This document shows, one piece after another, positions 39,229-50,350 of a DNA stretch of 64,000 nt (its first letter is position 1; each line of letters opens with the position of its first letter). The position numbers were made by a program, and so were the translations under genes. A model generated the notes under the pieces. That model saw nothing but the letters and a program-made list of their open reading frames with translations. It was not told where the DNA came from and did not search any database. The DNA comes from Thermomonas flagellata (GTDB lineage Bacteria > Pseudomonadota > Gammaproteobacteria > Xanthomonadales > Xanthomonadaceae), in NCBI RefSeq assembly GCF_022419185.1, contig NZ_JAJOZK010000005.1, forward strand, positions 124,001-188,000. Reading direction: 5' to 3'.

Positions 39229-39995
39229 TTCGGCGCCAGGCGGGTGGCGCCGTCCAGGCGGATGGTCTCGCCGTTGAGATAGCCGTTGCAGAGCACGTGG
39301 CCGACCAGCGCCGCGAACTCCTCCGGCTTGCCCAGCCGCGCCGGGAACGGGATGGTCGCCGCCAGCGACTTCTGCACGTCCTCCGGCATGCCGTCCACCA
39401 TCGGGGTCCAGAACACGCCCGGGGCGATGGTCATCACGCGGATGCCGAAGCGCGCCAGCTCGCGCGCCATCGGCAGGGTCATGCCGATCACGCCGGCCTT
39501 GCTGGCGGAGTAGGCGGCCTGGCCGATCTGGCCCTCGTAGGCGGCCACCGAGGCGGTGTTGACGATGACGCCGCGCTCGCCGTCCTCCCCGGCGGCGTTG
39601 TGCTGCATGCGTTCGGCGCAGGCCTTGGCCACGTTGAAGCTGCCGACCAGGTTGACCATCACGGTGCCCTGGAACTGCGCCAGCGGCATCGGGCCGGTCT
39701 TGCCCAGCACCCGGCCCGGGCCGAGCACGCCGGCGCAGTTGATGCAGGCGTTCAACCCGCCGAGGAAGGCCTGCGCGGCGCCGACGTTGGCATCGACCTG
39801 GGCTTCGTCGGTGACGTTGGTGGTGAAGTAGCGGGCCTGGGCCTCGCCGAGCTCGGCGACCGCGGCCGCGCCCTTCTCGTCATTGAGGTCGAACAGGGCG
39901 ACCTTGCCGCCGTGGGCGACCAGGTGCCGGGCCACGGCCAGGCCGAGGCCGGAGACGCCGCCGGTGACCACGGCGCGAACGGAAGCCAGTTGCAT
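39225..39995 (-). CDS. Short-chain dehydrogenase, 3-hydroxyacyl-CoA dehydrogenase type II-like
   Basis: This 256-residue classical SDR has cofactor motif [12 protein letters not shown], a NCAGVLGPG structural motif, catalytic Ser in [13 protein letters not shown], and Y-x3-K in [13 protein letters not shown]. Similarity is strongest to HSD17B10-type enzymes, which oxidise 2-methyl-3-hydroxybutyryl-CoA (isoleucine breakdown) and related acyl-CoAs. NAD specificity is suggested by FDLND after strand 2. TAAAAT at 40023-40028 (minus strand) is a candidate -10. It is first of an overlapping three-gene set with efpL. Confidence 0.85.
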   Translation of the reverse strand: MQLASVRAVVTGGVSGLGLAVARHLVAHGGKVALFDLNDEKGAAAVAELGEAQARYFTTNVTDEAQVDANVGAAQAFLGGLNACINCAGVLGPGRVLGKTGPMPLAQFQGTVMVNLVGSFNVAKACAERMQHNAAGEDGERGVIVNTASVAAYEGQIGQAAYSASKAGVIGMTLPMARELARFGIRVMTIAPGVFWTPMVDGMPEDVQKSLAATIPFPARLGKPEEFAALVGHVLCNGYLNGETIRLDGATRLAPK

Positions 39996-40159
39996 GGGGA
40001 ATCCTGCGGACGGGGAGACGCGATTTTAGCCAATGCCGCTGCGCGCCGGGCTCGTGCGCGGCGCCGCCGGCCAGGCGCATGTCCGGGCGCAGGCCGGTGG
40101 CGGAGGCGATGTTCGCACCGGGCGGCTTGCGCGCCCTCCCGCGGCGGACCCGACGCGGG

Positions 40160-40663
40160 CTATGCCGAAGCGAGCTCCAGCAGGTAGAAGCGGTTGCAGC
40201 CGCCGTGCCCGGTGGCGCCCAGCGGGGCGTCGATGCGGCGGAAGCCGCTGCGCTCGTACAGGCGCATCGCCGCGTCCATGCCGGTCAGGGTCTCCAGGTA
40301 GCAGCGGGCGAAACCGAAGCCGCGCGCGGCGGCCAGGCAGCGCTCCATCATCGCCGTGCCGGCCCCCAGCCCACGGGCCTCGGGCAGGAAGTACATCTTG
40401 CGCAGCTCGCAGGTCTCGGGATCGCCGCCGGCCAGCGGCGCCACCCCGGCGCCGCCCAGCACCCGGCCGTCGCGTTCGAGCACGAAATAGGCATGCCGCG
40501 GCGCGGCGTAGGCGCGGCTCATCCAGTCGACCTCGGGGTCGGCGATGGCAAAGCCGCTGCCGACCGCGCCGAACTCGGGCATCACGGTGCGAATGATGGC
40601 GGCGATCGCGGCATCGTCGGCGGGCTGGATCGGGCGGATCGTGAAATCGGCGGGCATAAGCAT
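40160..40663 (-). CDS. GNAT-family N-acetyltransferase
   Basis: This 167-residue acetyltransferase has the acetyl-CoA loop LPEARGLGAGTAMM and GNAT strands FTIRPIQPADDAAI and YERSGFRRID. The substrate is unknown; the family includes small-molecule and N-terminal acetyltransferases. It starts 6 bp after the stop of the PAS-GGDEF-EAL gene on the same strand, suggesting shared transcription. An ATG at 40657 is an alternative start. Confidence 0.85.
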   Translation of the reverse strand: MLMPADFTIRPIQPADDAAIAAIIRTVMPEFGAVGSGFAIADPEVDWMSRAYAAPRHAYFVLERDGRVLGGAGVAPLAGGDPETCELRKMYFLPEARGLGAGTAMMERCLAAARGFGFARCYLETLTGMDAAMRLYERSGFRRIDAPLGATGHGGCNRFYLLELASA

Positions 40664-40669
40664 GCGGGA

Positions 40670-43225
40670 TCAGGCGGTCTGGGCGGCCAGGCGCCGCGCG
40701 AACTCCCCGGGCAGCAGGCCGGGGGCATACAGGAAACCCTGGCCGACGCGCACCCCCAGCCGCAGCAGGAAGTCGCGCTGGGCTTCGGTTTCCACGCCTT
40801 CGGCCACGATCCCGAGGCCGAGGCTGCGCGCGATCCCGGCGACCGCCTGGCAGATCGCCACATCGGAGGCATTGCCAGGCACGCCGCGCAGGAAGCCGTG
40901 GCTGAGCTTGAGCGCATGGATCGGCAGCCGGCGCAGGTAATTCAGCGCGCTGTAGCCCTCGCCGAAATCGTCGATCGACAGCTGCACGCCCAGCCGGGTC
41001 AACTGCTCGAACACCTGCAGGGTGTCCGGGGTGTCCTCGACCAGCACGCGCTCGGTCAGCTCCAGCTCCAGCGCGGCGCCGGGCAGGGCGGCCGCGGCCA
41101 GCGCCTCCTCCACGCAGGCGGCGAAGTTGCCGCCGGTGAACTGGCGGTAGGACACGTTGACCGCGATCCGCTGCAGCGGCAGCCCCTGTTCGCGCCAGCG
41201 CCGCATCTGTGTGCAGGCCTCCTGCAACACCCAGGGTCCGATGCGGACGATGTCGCCGGTGCTCTCGGCCAGCTCGATGAAGCGGTCCGGGTGCATCTGG
41301 CCGAGCTGCGGATTGTGCCAGCGCACCAGCGCCTCCGCCTGCAGGATGCGGCCGCTGCGCAGGTCGACCTGCGGCTGGTAGACCAGGTGGAACTCGCCGT
41401 TGTCGAGCGCGCGCCGCAGTTGGGTCTCGGTCTGCACGCGCTCCTGCTTGCGCGCCGCCAGCTCCGGCGAGAACGCCTGCCAGCCATTGCGGTGGCGGCG
41501 CTTGCTGTCGTACATCGCCGCGTCCGCGCTGAGCAGCAGTTGCTGGGCGTCGCGGCCGTCCTCCGGCGCGCGCGCGATGCCGATGCTGGCGGTGACGTGG
41601 AAGTCCTGGCCGTCGATCCGGAACGCCGGCGCGAATGCCTGCTGCAGGCGCGCGGCCAGCGCCTGCGGGCGCTGCGGGTCGTCGCCGGTGGCGCACACCA
41701 CCAGGAATTCGTCGCCGCCGAGGCGCGCCAGCTCGGCCTCATCGCCGAGCGCGGCGCGCATGCGCCCGGCGGCCTCCACCAGGACCTGGTCGCCGGCGGC
41801 GTGACCGAGCACGTCGTTGACCAGCTTGAAGCGGTCGAGGTCGAGGTAGAGCAGGGCCAGGCGTGCGGGCTCCGGCTGCGCCAGGCGCTCCTGCAGCAGG
41901 GCGAGCGCGGCGTCGCGGTTGAGCAGCCCGGTCAGGGCGTCGGTGCGCGCGCGGGTGCGCAGCGATTCCTCGGCCTGCTTGCGCTCGGTGATGTCCTGCA
42001 GGGTGCCGGTCAGCAGGTCCGCGGCCGGGCCGCCGGATTCGGATTCCCCGATCAGGCGGATCCAGAACGCCGCGCCGTCGTGCTGGCGGCCCTGCAGCTC
42101 GATGTCGAAGCCGGTGCCGCCGCGCGCACCGGCCAGCAGGCGGTGCAGGCGCGGGCGTTCGCCAGGCTCCAGGCAGGCCAGGAAGTCCTGCAGCCGGGCC
42201 GGGGGATGGCGCGCGCCGAGGATGCGCGCGGCCTCGTCGGTCAGGAAGAACTCGTCGCTGCCGCGGTCCCACTGCCAGCCGCCGATCCGCGCCAGCGCCT
42301 GCGCGCGCTCGAACCACACGCCGTCGCGCTTGAGCTCGGTGACGTCGCTGAACATCGACAGGATCTGGCGCGGCTGGTCCTCGCCGGCGGCGTACTGGGG
42401 CAGCGCGGTGACCGCCAGCCACAGCAACTGGCGCCGGCGCAGGTGGTACATGCCGATCACGGTGCTCTCGACCATCCGCCCGCTGCGCAGGGCCCGCACC
42501 GCCGGGAAGTCCTCGTAGGCCATCTCGTGGCCGCTCTCGTGCAGCACCTTCCAGTCGCCCTCGGCCATCGCCGCCGCCAGCGACTGGCCCTCGCCGACGC
42601 CGAGGATGCGCAGCGCGGCCGGGTTGCCGTACAGGTAGCGGCCGTCGGCATCCTGGATGACGATGCCCTTGTCGATCGACTCCATCAGCTGGCGGTAGCG
42701 GATCTCCGCCTCCCGGCGTTGGCTCAGGTCGCGCGCCACCGCGACCAGCGCCGGCTGGCCGTGGTGGGTGAAGTTGGCCGAGTGCACCTCGACCGGGAAG
42801 CGGCTGCCGTCGGCCCGCATGTTGGTGACCTCGATCACGTAGCTCTCGCCGCGGTCGAGCGCCTCCAGCACCGGGGCCATGTGGTCGCGCGGCAGGTCGG
42901 GGTTGAGCACCTCGATCGAACGGCCGACGATCTCCGCGCGCGGCCGGCGGTAGGCGCGAATCCCGGCCTGGTTGAGATCGAGCACGGTGCCGTCGCGGGC
43001 GATGATGCTGACCGGGTCCGGTACCGCATCGAACAGCGCGCGGTACTTGCCGTGCTCGGCCTGGATCGCCGCGCGCGCCTCCTCCAGCGCCTGCCGCACC
43101 TCGCCGAGCATGGCCTGGCAGTGGCGGGGCAGTTCGGGGTCGCAGGCGGCCGCGTCCAGCGTGCGCAGGGTCTGTTCGATCCGTGCGACCGCCGCGTGTC
43201 CGGGCGCGGGATCGGGCGTGCTCAC
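40670..43225 (-). CDS. PAS-GGDEF-EAL cyclic-di-GMP enzyme (GTG start)
   Basis: This 851-residue cytoplasmic protein contains three PAS-type sensor segments (about 60-175, 180-305, 310-420), a GGDEF domain with GGDEF at 503-507, and an EAL domain with EAL at 631-633. EAL catalytic blocks are present: [32 protein letters not shown], the Lys in [16 protein letters not shown] and GQGFLY. The usual KID reads KLS here. Both activities could be functional; the RxxD inhibitory site is absent. No membrane helix is seen. GTG 43225 overlaps the HMG-CoA lyase stop. Confidence 0.9.
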   Translation of the reverse strand: MSTPDPAPGHAAVARIEQTLRTLDAAACDPELPRHCQAMLGEVRQALEEARAAIQAEHGKYRALFDAVPDPVSIIARDGTVLDLNQAGIRAYRRPRAEIVGRSIEVLNPDLPRDHMAPVLEALDRGESYVIEVTNMRADGSRFPVEVHSANFTHHGQPALVAVARDLSQRREAEIRYRQLMESIDKGIVIQDADGRYLYGNPAALRILGVGEGQSLAAAMAEGDWKVLHESGHEMAYEDFPAVRALRSGRMVESTVIGMYHLRRRQLLWLAVTALPQYAAGEDQPRQILSMFSDVTELKRDGVWFERAQALARIGGWQWDRGSDEFFLTDEAARILGARHPPARLQDFLACLEPGERPRLHRLLAGARGGTGFDIELQGRQHDGAAFWIRLIGESESGGPAADLLTGTLQDITERKQAEESLRTRARTDALTGLLNRDAALALLQERLAQPEPARLALLYLDLDRFKLVNDVLGHAAGDQVLVEAAGRMRAALGDEAELARLGGDEFLVVCATGDDPQRPQALAARLQQAFAPAFRIDGQDFHVTASIGIARAPEDGRDAQQLLLSADAAMYDSKRRHRNGWQAFSPELAARKQERVQTETQLRRALDNGEFHLVYQPQVDLRSGRILQAEALVRWHNPQLGQMHPDRFIELAESTGDIVRIGPWVLQEACTQMRRWREQGLPLQRIAVNVSYRQFTGGNFAACVEEALAAAALPGAALELELTERVLVEDTPDTLQVFEQLTRLGVQLSIDDFGEGYSALNYLRRLPIHALKLSHGFLRGVPGNASDVAICQAVAGIARSLGLGIVAEGVETEAQRDFLLRLGVRVGQGFLYAPGLLPGEFARRLAAQTA

Positions 43226-44118
43226 GCGGGCAGCGCCCGCCCGGCCTTGCTGCCGGTCTCGCGCCCGAGCAGGCCGGCCAGCCAGCGCCCGGTCGCGGCC
43301 AGTCGCGCCAGGTCCACCCCGGTTTCAATGCCCAGCCCGTGCAGCATGTAGACGAGGTCCTCGCTGGCGAGGTTGCCGCTGGCACCCTGCGCGTACGGGC
43401 AGCCGCCGGCGCCGGCCACCGCGCTGTCCACCACCGCCACGCCTTCCTCCAGGCAGGCCAGCACGTTCGCCAGCGCCTGCCCGTAGGTGTCGTGGAAATG
43501 GATCGCCAGCGCGGCCATCGGCACCTCGCCGGCGACCGCGCGCAGCATCGCGCGCGCCTTGCCCGGGGTGCCCACGCCGATGGTGTCGCCCAGCGAGATC
43601 TCGTAGCAGCCCATCGCATGCAGCGCGCGTGCGACCCGCACCACGTCGGCCAGCGGTACCTCACCCTGGTAGGGACAGCCGAGCACGGTGGAGACGTAGC
43701 CGCGCACCGGCACGCCGTCGGCGCGCGCGCGTTCCAGCACCGGCGCGAAGCGCTGCAGGGATTCTGCGATCCCGGCGTTGGTGTTCCTGCGGTTGAACGC
43801 CTCCGAGGCCGCGGTGAACACCGCCACCTCCTGCGCGCCGGCGGCGCGCGCGCGTTCGTAGCCCTGCAGGTTCGGCACCAGCACCGGGTAGGACACGCCG
43901 GGCGCGCGCGCGATCCCGGCCAGCACCTCGGCGGCGTCGGCCATCTGCGGCACCCACTTCGGGCTGACGAAGGCGGTGGCCTCGATGCTGCGCAGGCCGG
44001 TCTGCGACAGGCGGTCGATCAGCGCGATCTTGTGCGCGGTGCCGATGTCGACCGGCTCGTTCTGCAGCCCGTCGCGCGGGCCGACCTCGACGATGCGCAC
44101 GCGGAGCGGCAGGGACAT
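43222..44118 (-). CDS. Hydroxymethylglutaryl-CoA lyase
   Basis: This TIM-barrel lyase splits HMG-CoA into acetoacetate and acetyl-CoA, the last step of leucine degradation. The 298 residues contain [12 protein letters not shown], the metal ligands in [14 protein letters not shown], and the active-site loop [16 protein letters not shown] with its conserved Cys. The start MSLPLRV has GGAGG 9-13 nt upstream. It lies 4 bp after the carboxylase alpha gene, in a liuC-liuD-lyase run, and its stop overlaps the next gene. Confidence 0.95.
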   Translation of the reverse strand: MSLPLRVRIVEVGPRDGLQNEPVDIGTAHKIALIDRLSQTGLRSIEATAFVSPKWVPQMADAAEVLAGIARAPGVSYPVLVPNLQGYERARAAGAQEVAVFTAASEAFNRRNTNAGIAESLQRFAPVLERARADGVPVRGYVSTVLGCPYQGEVPLADVVRVARALHAMGCYEISLGDTIGVGTPGKARAMLRAVAGEVPMAALAIHFHDTYGQALANVLACLEEGVAVVDSAVAGAGGCPYAQGASGNLASEDLVYMLHGLGIETGVDLARLAATGRWLAGLLGRETGSKAGRALPA

Positions 44119-44122
44119 GGGC

Positions 44123-46116
<1,994 letters not shown>

Positions 46117-46117
<1 letters not shown>

Positions 46118-46902
46118 CAGCGCAGGATCCAGTGCGGCGGGCGTTTCTCGAGGAAGGCGGCGATCCCTTCCTGGCCTTCCGGCGACACCCGCAGGCGGGC
46201 GATCAGGGCGGCGTTGTCGGCGTCCAGGCGGTCGCGGTCGGTCGCGGCGGCGACGTCGCGCACCAGCCGCTTGGCGGCGGCGCTGGCCAGCGGGCCGGCC
46301 TTCAGCAGCAGCTCGACCTGGCGCTGCACGGCGGCGTCCAGCGCGTCGGCCGGCACCACCTGGTGCAGCAGGCCGATCCGCAGCGCCTCGGCGGCGTCGA
46401 AGATCTCGGCGGTCGCGAAGTAGCGCCGCGCCTGGCGCGCGCCGATCGCGGCGATCACATAGGGCGAGATCACCGCCGGCAGCAGGCCGAGCCTGCTTTC
46501 GGTCAGGCCGAATTTCGCCTCGGGCACGCCGATGGCGATGTCGCAGCAGGCCACCAGGCCCACACCGCCGCCGTAGGCGTCGCCGTGGACGCGTGCGACG
46601 GTGGGCTTGGGCAACTCGTCCAGGCTGCGCATCAGGCGGGCGAGGGCGAGCGCGTCCTGGCGGTTCTCCTCCTCGCTGGCGGCGGCCATGCCGCGCATCC
46701 AGCGCAGGTCGGCGCCGGCCGAGAACGCCGGGCCTTCGCCCTCCAGCACCACCACCCGGATCGCGGGATCGGCGGCCACGGCGTCGAGCGCGGCGGTCAG
46801 CTCCGCGATCAAGTCGGGGTCGAAGGCATTGCGGACCTGCGCGCGGGCCAGGCACAGGCGGGCGATCGGTCCATCGAAGCGCAGCAGGGGGGCAGCGGGC
46901 AT
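46117..46902 (-). CDS. liuC: Methylglutaconyl-CoA hydratase-like enoyl-CoA hydratase
   Basis: This 261-residue crotonase-fold enzyme has the oxyanion motif GPAFSAGADLRWM and the second loop VHGDAYGGGVGLVACCDIAIG. Its place just ahead of liuD and HMG-CoA lyase indicates hydration of 3-methylglutaconyl-CoA to HMG-CoA. Generic enoyl-CoA hydratase activity cannot be excluded by sequence alone. The ATG at 46902 is chosen; upstream is the feo promoter region. Confidence 0.9.
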
Positions 46903-46993
46903 GGGCGGCGGTCGGGAAATCCGAACCGCATGATAACGGCCCGCCGGGTTGGGCTTGCGCATGGTCAATGCGGGCACCGGCCGCGATGCTAGA

Positions 46994-47012
46994 ATTGAGA
47001 ACAATTCCCATT
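46994..47012 (+). promoter_or_regulatory. Fur box over the feoAB promoter
   Basis: ATTGAGAAC-A-ATTCCCATT matches the inverted-repeat Fur pattern AATGAGAAT-N-ATTCTCATT at 15 of 18 positions. It overlaps an extended -10 (TGC-TAGAAT, 46987-46995) and lies 15 bp before feoA, so iron-loaded Fur should repress feoAB. Confidence 0.78.
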
Positions 47013-47027
47013 TGTTGCCCATCCGCC

Positions 47028-47297
47028 GTGGAAACCCTGCTCGATCTCCCCCGCCGCGTGCCCGCGCAAGTCGAGGCGGTGGTCGCGCTGTCCGAGCGCG
47101 ACAGCGTGGCCGAGCGCCTGCGCGAGCTCGGCTTCGTCGCCGGCGAGCCGGTCGAGGTCGTCGCCACCGGGCCGCTCGGCGGCGATCCGCTGCTGGTGCA
47201 GATCGGCTACACCCGCTTCGCGCTGCGCCGGGCCGAGGCCGCGCGCGTGCGCCTGCGCCCGCGCACCGGCACGATCGCAGGGAACGGCGCGGCATGA
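47028..47297 (+). CDS. feoA: Ferrous iron transport protein A (GTG start)
   Basis: FeoA is a small SH3-like cytosolic partner of the FeoB iron channel. The 89 residues contain VAERLRELGFVAGEPVEVV and GDPLLVQIGYTRFALRRAEA, the family core. GTG 47028 is the only start that follows the promoter and Fur box. The stop overlaps feoB as ATGA. Confidence 0.92.
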   Translation: METLLDLPRRVPAQVEAVVALSERDSVAERLRELGFVAGEPVEVVATGPLGGDPLLVQIGYTRFALRRAEAARVRLRPRTGTIAGNGAA

Positions 47298-49132
47298 GCG
47301 CATCCCCCGAGGTGGCGCGGGTCGCGCTGGTCGGCAACCCGAACTGCGGCAAGACCGCGCTGTTCAACCGCCTGACCGGCAGCCGCCAGAAGGTGGCTAA
47401 CTACGCCGGGGTCACCGTCGAGCGCAAGGAAGGGCGGGTGCGCACGCCGCTCGGGCGCACGCTGGCGGTGCTCGACCTGCCGGGCGCCTACAGCCTGCAT
47501 GCGGCCAGCCTGGACGAGGCGGTGACCCGCGATGTCGTGCGCGGCTTCTATCCGGGCGAGCCGGCGCCGGACCTGCTGGTGTGCGTGGTGGATGCGACCA
47601 ACCTCCGCCTGCACCTGCGCTTCGTGCTGGAACTGCGCGAGCTCGGGAGGCCGATGCTGGTCGCGCTGAACATGATGGACGCGGCGCGCCGGCGCGGGAT
47701 CGCGATCGACGTGGAAGCGCTGGAGCGCGAGCTGGGGGTGCCGGTGGTGGAGACGGTGGCGGTGCGGCACGACGGCGTGCACGCGCTGCTCGCTCAGCTG
47801 GAGGCGATCGGCGATCCGACGCAGCAGCCGCGCCGCCGCCTGCCGGAGGGCGCCGATCCGCACGCGGAGGTGCGCCGGCTGCTGGCGCTGGCGGTGCGCA
47901 TGCCGCGCCGCACCGCGGCGATCGACGACGCGCTCGACCGCTGGCTGCTGCATCCGGTGATCGGCCTGCTCGTGCTGGCGCTGGTGATGTTCCTGATCTT
48001 CCAGGCGGTGTACGCCTGGGCGACGCCGCTGATGGACGCGATCGAGGCCGGCACCGCCTGGCTCGGCGCGGCGGTCGGCGCGCACCTGCCGGACGGCCCG
48101 CTGCGCGGGCTGCTGGTGGACGGCGTGATCGCCGGCGCCGGCGGGGTGATCGTGTTCCTGCCGCAGATCCTGATCCTGTTCGCCTTCATCCTCGCGCTGG
48201 AGGAATCCGGCTACCTGCCGCGCGCGGCGTTCCTGCTCGACCGCGGCATGGCCGCCGCCGGCCTGTCCGGGCGCAGCTTCATCCCGCTCTTGTCCAGCTT
48301 CGCCTGCGCGGTGCCGGGGATCATGTCCACCCGCACCATCCAGGACCCGCGCGACCGCCTCGCCACCATCCTGGTCGCGCCGCTGATGACCTGCTCGGCG
48401 CGGCTGCCGGTATACGCCCTGCTGATCGGCGCGTTCATCCCCGCGCGCTCGGTCGCCGGGTTCAACCTGCAGGGGCTGGTGCTGTTCGCGCTGTACATGG
48501 CGGGCATCCTCAGCGCGCTGGCGATGGCCTGGCTGATGAAGCGCTGGCGGCGCGACGGCCGCGAGCACGCCCTGCTGCTGGAGCTGCCCTCGTACCGGCT
48601 GCCGCACCCGCGCGACTTGCTGATCGGGCTGTGGGAGCGCGCGCTGATCTTCCTCAAGCGGGTCGGCGGGATCATCCTGGCGCTGACCATCCTGCTGTGG
48701 TTCCTGCTCAACGTGCCCAGCGGGGTGCCGATCGAGGACACCCTGGCCGGCCGCATCGGGCGCTGGCTGGCGGTGGTGTTCGCGCCGCTCGGGTTCGACT
48801 GGCGGATCAGCATCGCGCTGATCCCGACCATGGCCGCGCGCGAGGTGATGGTGTCCTCGCTGGCTACCGTGTATGCGGTCGCGGCCGGCAGCGACGAGGC
48901 CACCGAGCGCGCGCTGGAGCCGCTGATCGCACACGACTGGTCGCTGGCGACCGGGATCGCGCTGCTGGTGTGGTTCGTGTACGCCCCGCACTGCATCTCG
49001 ACCCTGGCCACCATCCGCCGCGAGACCCATTCCTGGCGGCAGACCGCGTTCGCCGCCGGCTACCTGTTCCTGCTCGCCTATGTGATGGCCTGGCTGGCCT
49101 ACCGCATCGCGCTGGCGCTGGGGGCGGGCTGA
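47294..49132 (+). CDS. feoB: Ferrous iron transporter B
   Basis: FeoB is the inner-membrane Fe2+ transporter with an N-terminal G protein. The G motifs are GNPNCGKTALFN (G1), DLPGAYSL (G3) and LNMMDAARR (G4). Membrane helices start at about residue 220, with conserved gate segments FIPLLSSFACAVPGIMSTR and TCSARLPVYALLIGAF. At 612 residues it is shorter than E. coli FeoB (773), as in Xanthomonas-type proteins. It is downstream of feoA and the Fur box. Confidence 0.96.
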   Translation: MSASPEVARVALVGNPNCGKTALFNRLTGSRQKVANYAGVTVERKEGRVRTPLGRTLAVLDLPGAYSLHAASLDEAVTRDVVRGFYPGEPAPDLLVCVVDATNLRLHLRFVLELRELGRPMLVALNMMDAARRRGIAIDVEALERELGVPVVETVAVRHDGVHALLAQLEAIGDPTQQPRRRLPEGADPHAEVRRLLALAVRMPRRTAAIDDALDRWLLHPVIGLLVLALVMFLIFQAVYAWATPLMDAIEAGTAWLGAAVGAHLPDGPLRGLLVDGVIAGAGGVIVFLPQILILFAFILALEESGYLPRAAFLLDRGMAAAGLSGRSFIPLLSSFACAVPGIMSTRTIQDPRDRLATILVAPLMTCSARLPVYALLIGAFIPARSVAGFNLQGLVLFALYMAGILSALAMAWLMKRWRRDGREHALLLELPSYRLPHPRDLLIGLWERALIFLKRVGGIILALTILLWFLLNVPSGVPIEDTLAGRIGRWLAVVFAPLGFDWRISIALIPTMAAREVMVSSLATVYAVAAGSDEATERALEPLIAHDWSLATGIALLVWFVYAPHCISTLATIRRETHSWRQTAFAAGYLFLLAYVMAWLAYRIALALGAG

Positions 49133-49155
49133 GGCGCGCGGCTCGGGAGGCGACG

Positions 49156-49392
49156 ATGGAGACGGCCGGGCTCGCGCTGCAGTACCTGCTGGTCGGGCTG
49201 GCGGTGCTGGCCAGCGCCTGGCTGGTGCTGCAGCGGCAGTTCCCGCAGTCCGCACGGCGGCTGCGGGTGGCGCTGGCGCTGGCCTTGCTGCGCCCGGGGC
49301 GGCCGCGCTGGCTGCGGGCGCTGGGGCGGAGGATCGCGCCGCCGCCGGCCAGCGGCGGCCCTGGCTGCGGCGGCTGCGACCGCTGCGAGTGA
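49156..49392 (+). CDS. Small Cys-tailed membrane protein behind feoB (DUF6587-like)
   Basis: This 78-residue protein has one N-terminal membrane helix (about 6-26), a basic middle segment and a Cys-rich end reading GCGGCDRCE. It has GGGAGG 6 nt before the ATG and follows feoB by 23 bp. Small Cys-containing proteins in this position replace FeoC in many genomes. A role in iron handling or FeoB regulation is likely but unproven. Confidence 0.78.
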   Translation: METAGLALQYLLVGLAVLASAWLVLQRQFPQSARRLRVALALALLRPGRPRWLRALGRRIAPPPASGGPGCGGCDRCE

Positions 49393-49407
49393 GCCGGCGA
49401 CGCGCAG

Positions 49408-49776
49408 TCAGTGCTTGAGCCGCCGGCGCGGCGTGGCGGTGCCGGGCGGGGCGCGGGTGGCTTCCACGCTCAGTTCGAAGTGGCGGGCCTCGCCGGGGAA
49501 CACCGCGCCGACCGCCAGCACCTGGCGCGCGATCTCCTCGCCGCGTTCGTTGCGCACCACCACCAGCAGGGTGTATTCGAACGCGCCTTCGGCCGCACCC
49601 TCCACCGTGCCTTCCACCCGCAGCGGGACGAACCGCCGTGCCGGGTCGGGCGCGGTGGCGTCCAGCCGCAGGTGGCCGCGGCAGGCCGGGCAGACCGCCG
49701 CGCTCTCGAGGATGGTGGTCTTGCAGTGCGGACAGGTGCGGGTGGCGCCGGTCTCGCCCGGGCGCGGCGCGCTCAT
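49408..49776 (-). CDS. Zinc-ribbon protein with beta-rich domain (unknown)
   Basis: This 122-residue protein has a zinc ribbon near the N-terminus (CPHCKTTILESAAVCPAC) followed by a beta-rich domain that resembles a small Ig or FxLYD-like fold (FEYTLLVVVRNERGEEIARQ). It overlaps the bactofilin stop as ATGA and so is coupled to it. The function is unknown. It is probably cytoplasmic, since there is no signal peptide. Confidence 0.75.
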   Translation of the reverse strand: MSAPRPGETGATRTCPHCKTTILESAAVCPACRGHLRLDATAPDPARRFVPLRVEGTVEGAAEGAFEYTLLVVVRNERGEEIARQVLAVGAVFPGEARHFELSVEATRAPPGTATPRRRLKH

Positions 49777-50261
49777 GCGGCTGCGCTGGCCTCCGGCTTG
49801 CCGGGCTTGCTGTCCTTGCCGTCGCGGGCGTCCCAGCCGCACTCGACATGGCCGCGGATGCGGCTGCCGGCCGCGACCGTGAGCGAGCCGGCCTTGACGT
49901 CGCCGTTGATCACCCCGGTCTGCTGCAGCTCGACCTGCTGCGCACCGAGGATGTTGCCCTCCAGCTCCCCGGCGACCACCACTTTCTGCGCATGGATGCC
50001 GCCGTGCACGCGCGCGCCGGGCTCGATGCCGAGGTTGCCCTGCACCTTCACGTCGCCCTTGAAGCGGCCGGCGATGCGGACATGGCCGCTGCCCTCGATC
50101 TTGCCCTCGATCTGCAGGTCGGCGGCGATCACCGACTCGCGCGCGGGCGGCTCCACCGCGCGCACCGGGGCGGCCGGCTCCGGCAGCGGGCTCGGCGGCG
50201 GGTCGAAGCGGGCGGGTTCCGGGGTCTTGGCGGCAGGCGCGGGGTCTTTCCAGATGGCCAT
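49773..50261 (-). CDS. Bactofilin
   Basis: This 162-residue bactofilin (polymer-forming cytoskeletal family) has a Pro-rich N-terminal tail (1-40), then the right-handed beta-helix repeats (about 42-140: IEGKIEGSGHVRIAGRFKGD, VVAGELEGNILGA) and a charged tail. Bactofilins form nucleotide-free filaments that position cell-wall or surface factors. GAGGAG lies 8 nt before the ATG. It is coupled to the zinc-ribbon gene downstream. Confidence 0.9.
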   Translation of the reverse strand: MAIWKDPAPAAKTPEPARFDPPPSPLPEPAAPVRAVEPPARESVIAADLQIEGKIEGSGHVRIAGRFKGDVKVQGNLGIEPGARVHGGIHAQKVVVAGELEGNILGAQQVELQQTGVINGDVKAGSLTVAAGSRIRGHVECGWDARDGKDSKPGKPEASAAA

Positions 50262-50350
50262 CGGCAGGCTCCTCGGGGACGGGCCGTCGAGGCTACCACC
50301 ACTGCATGGCCGGTTGTCGGCTGAATGCGCGTGGGCGGGCGCGACGCCGG

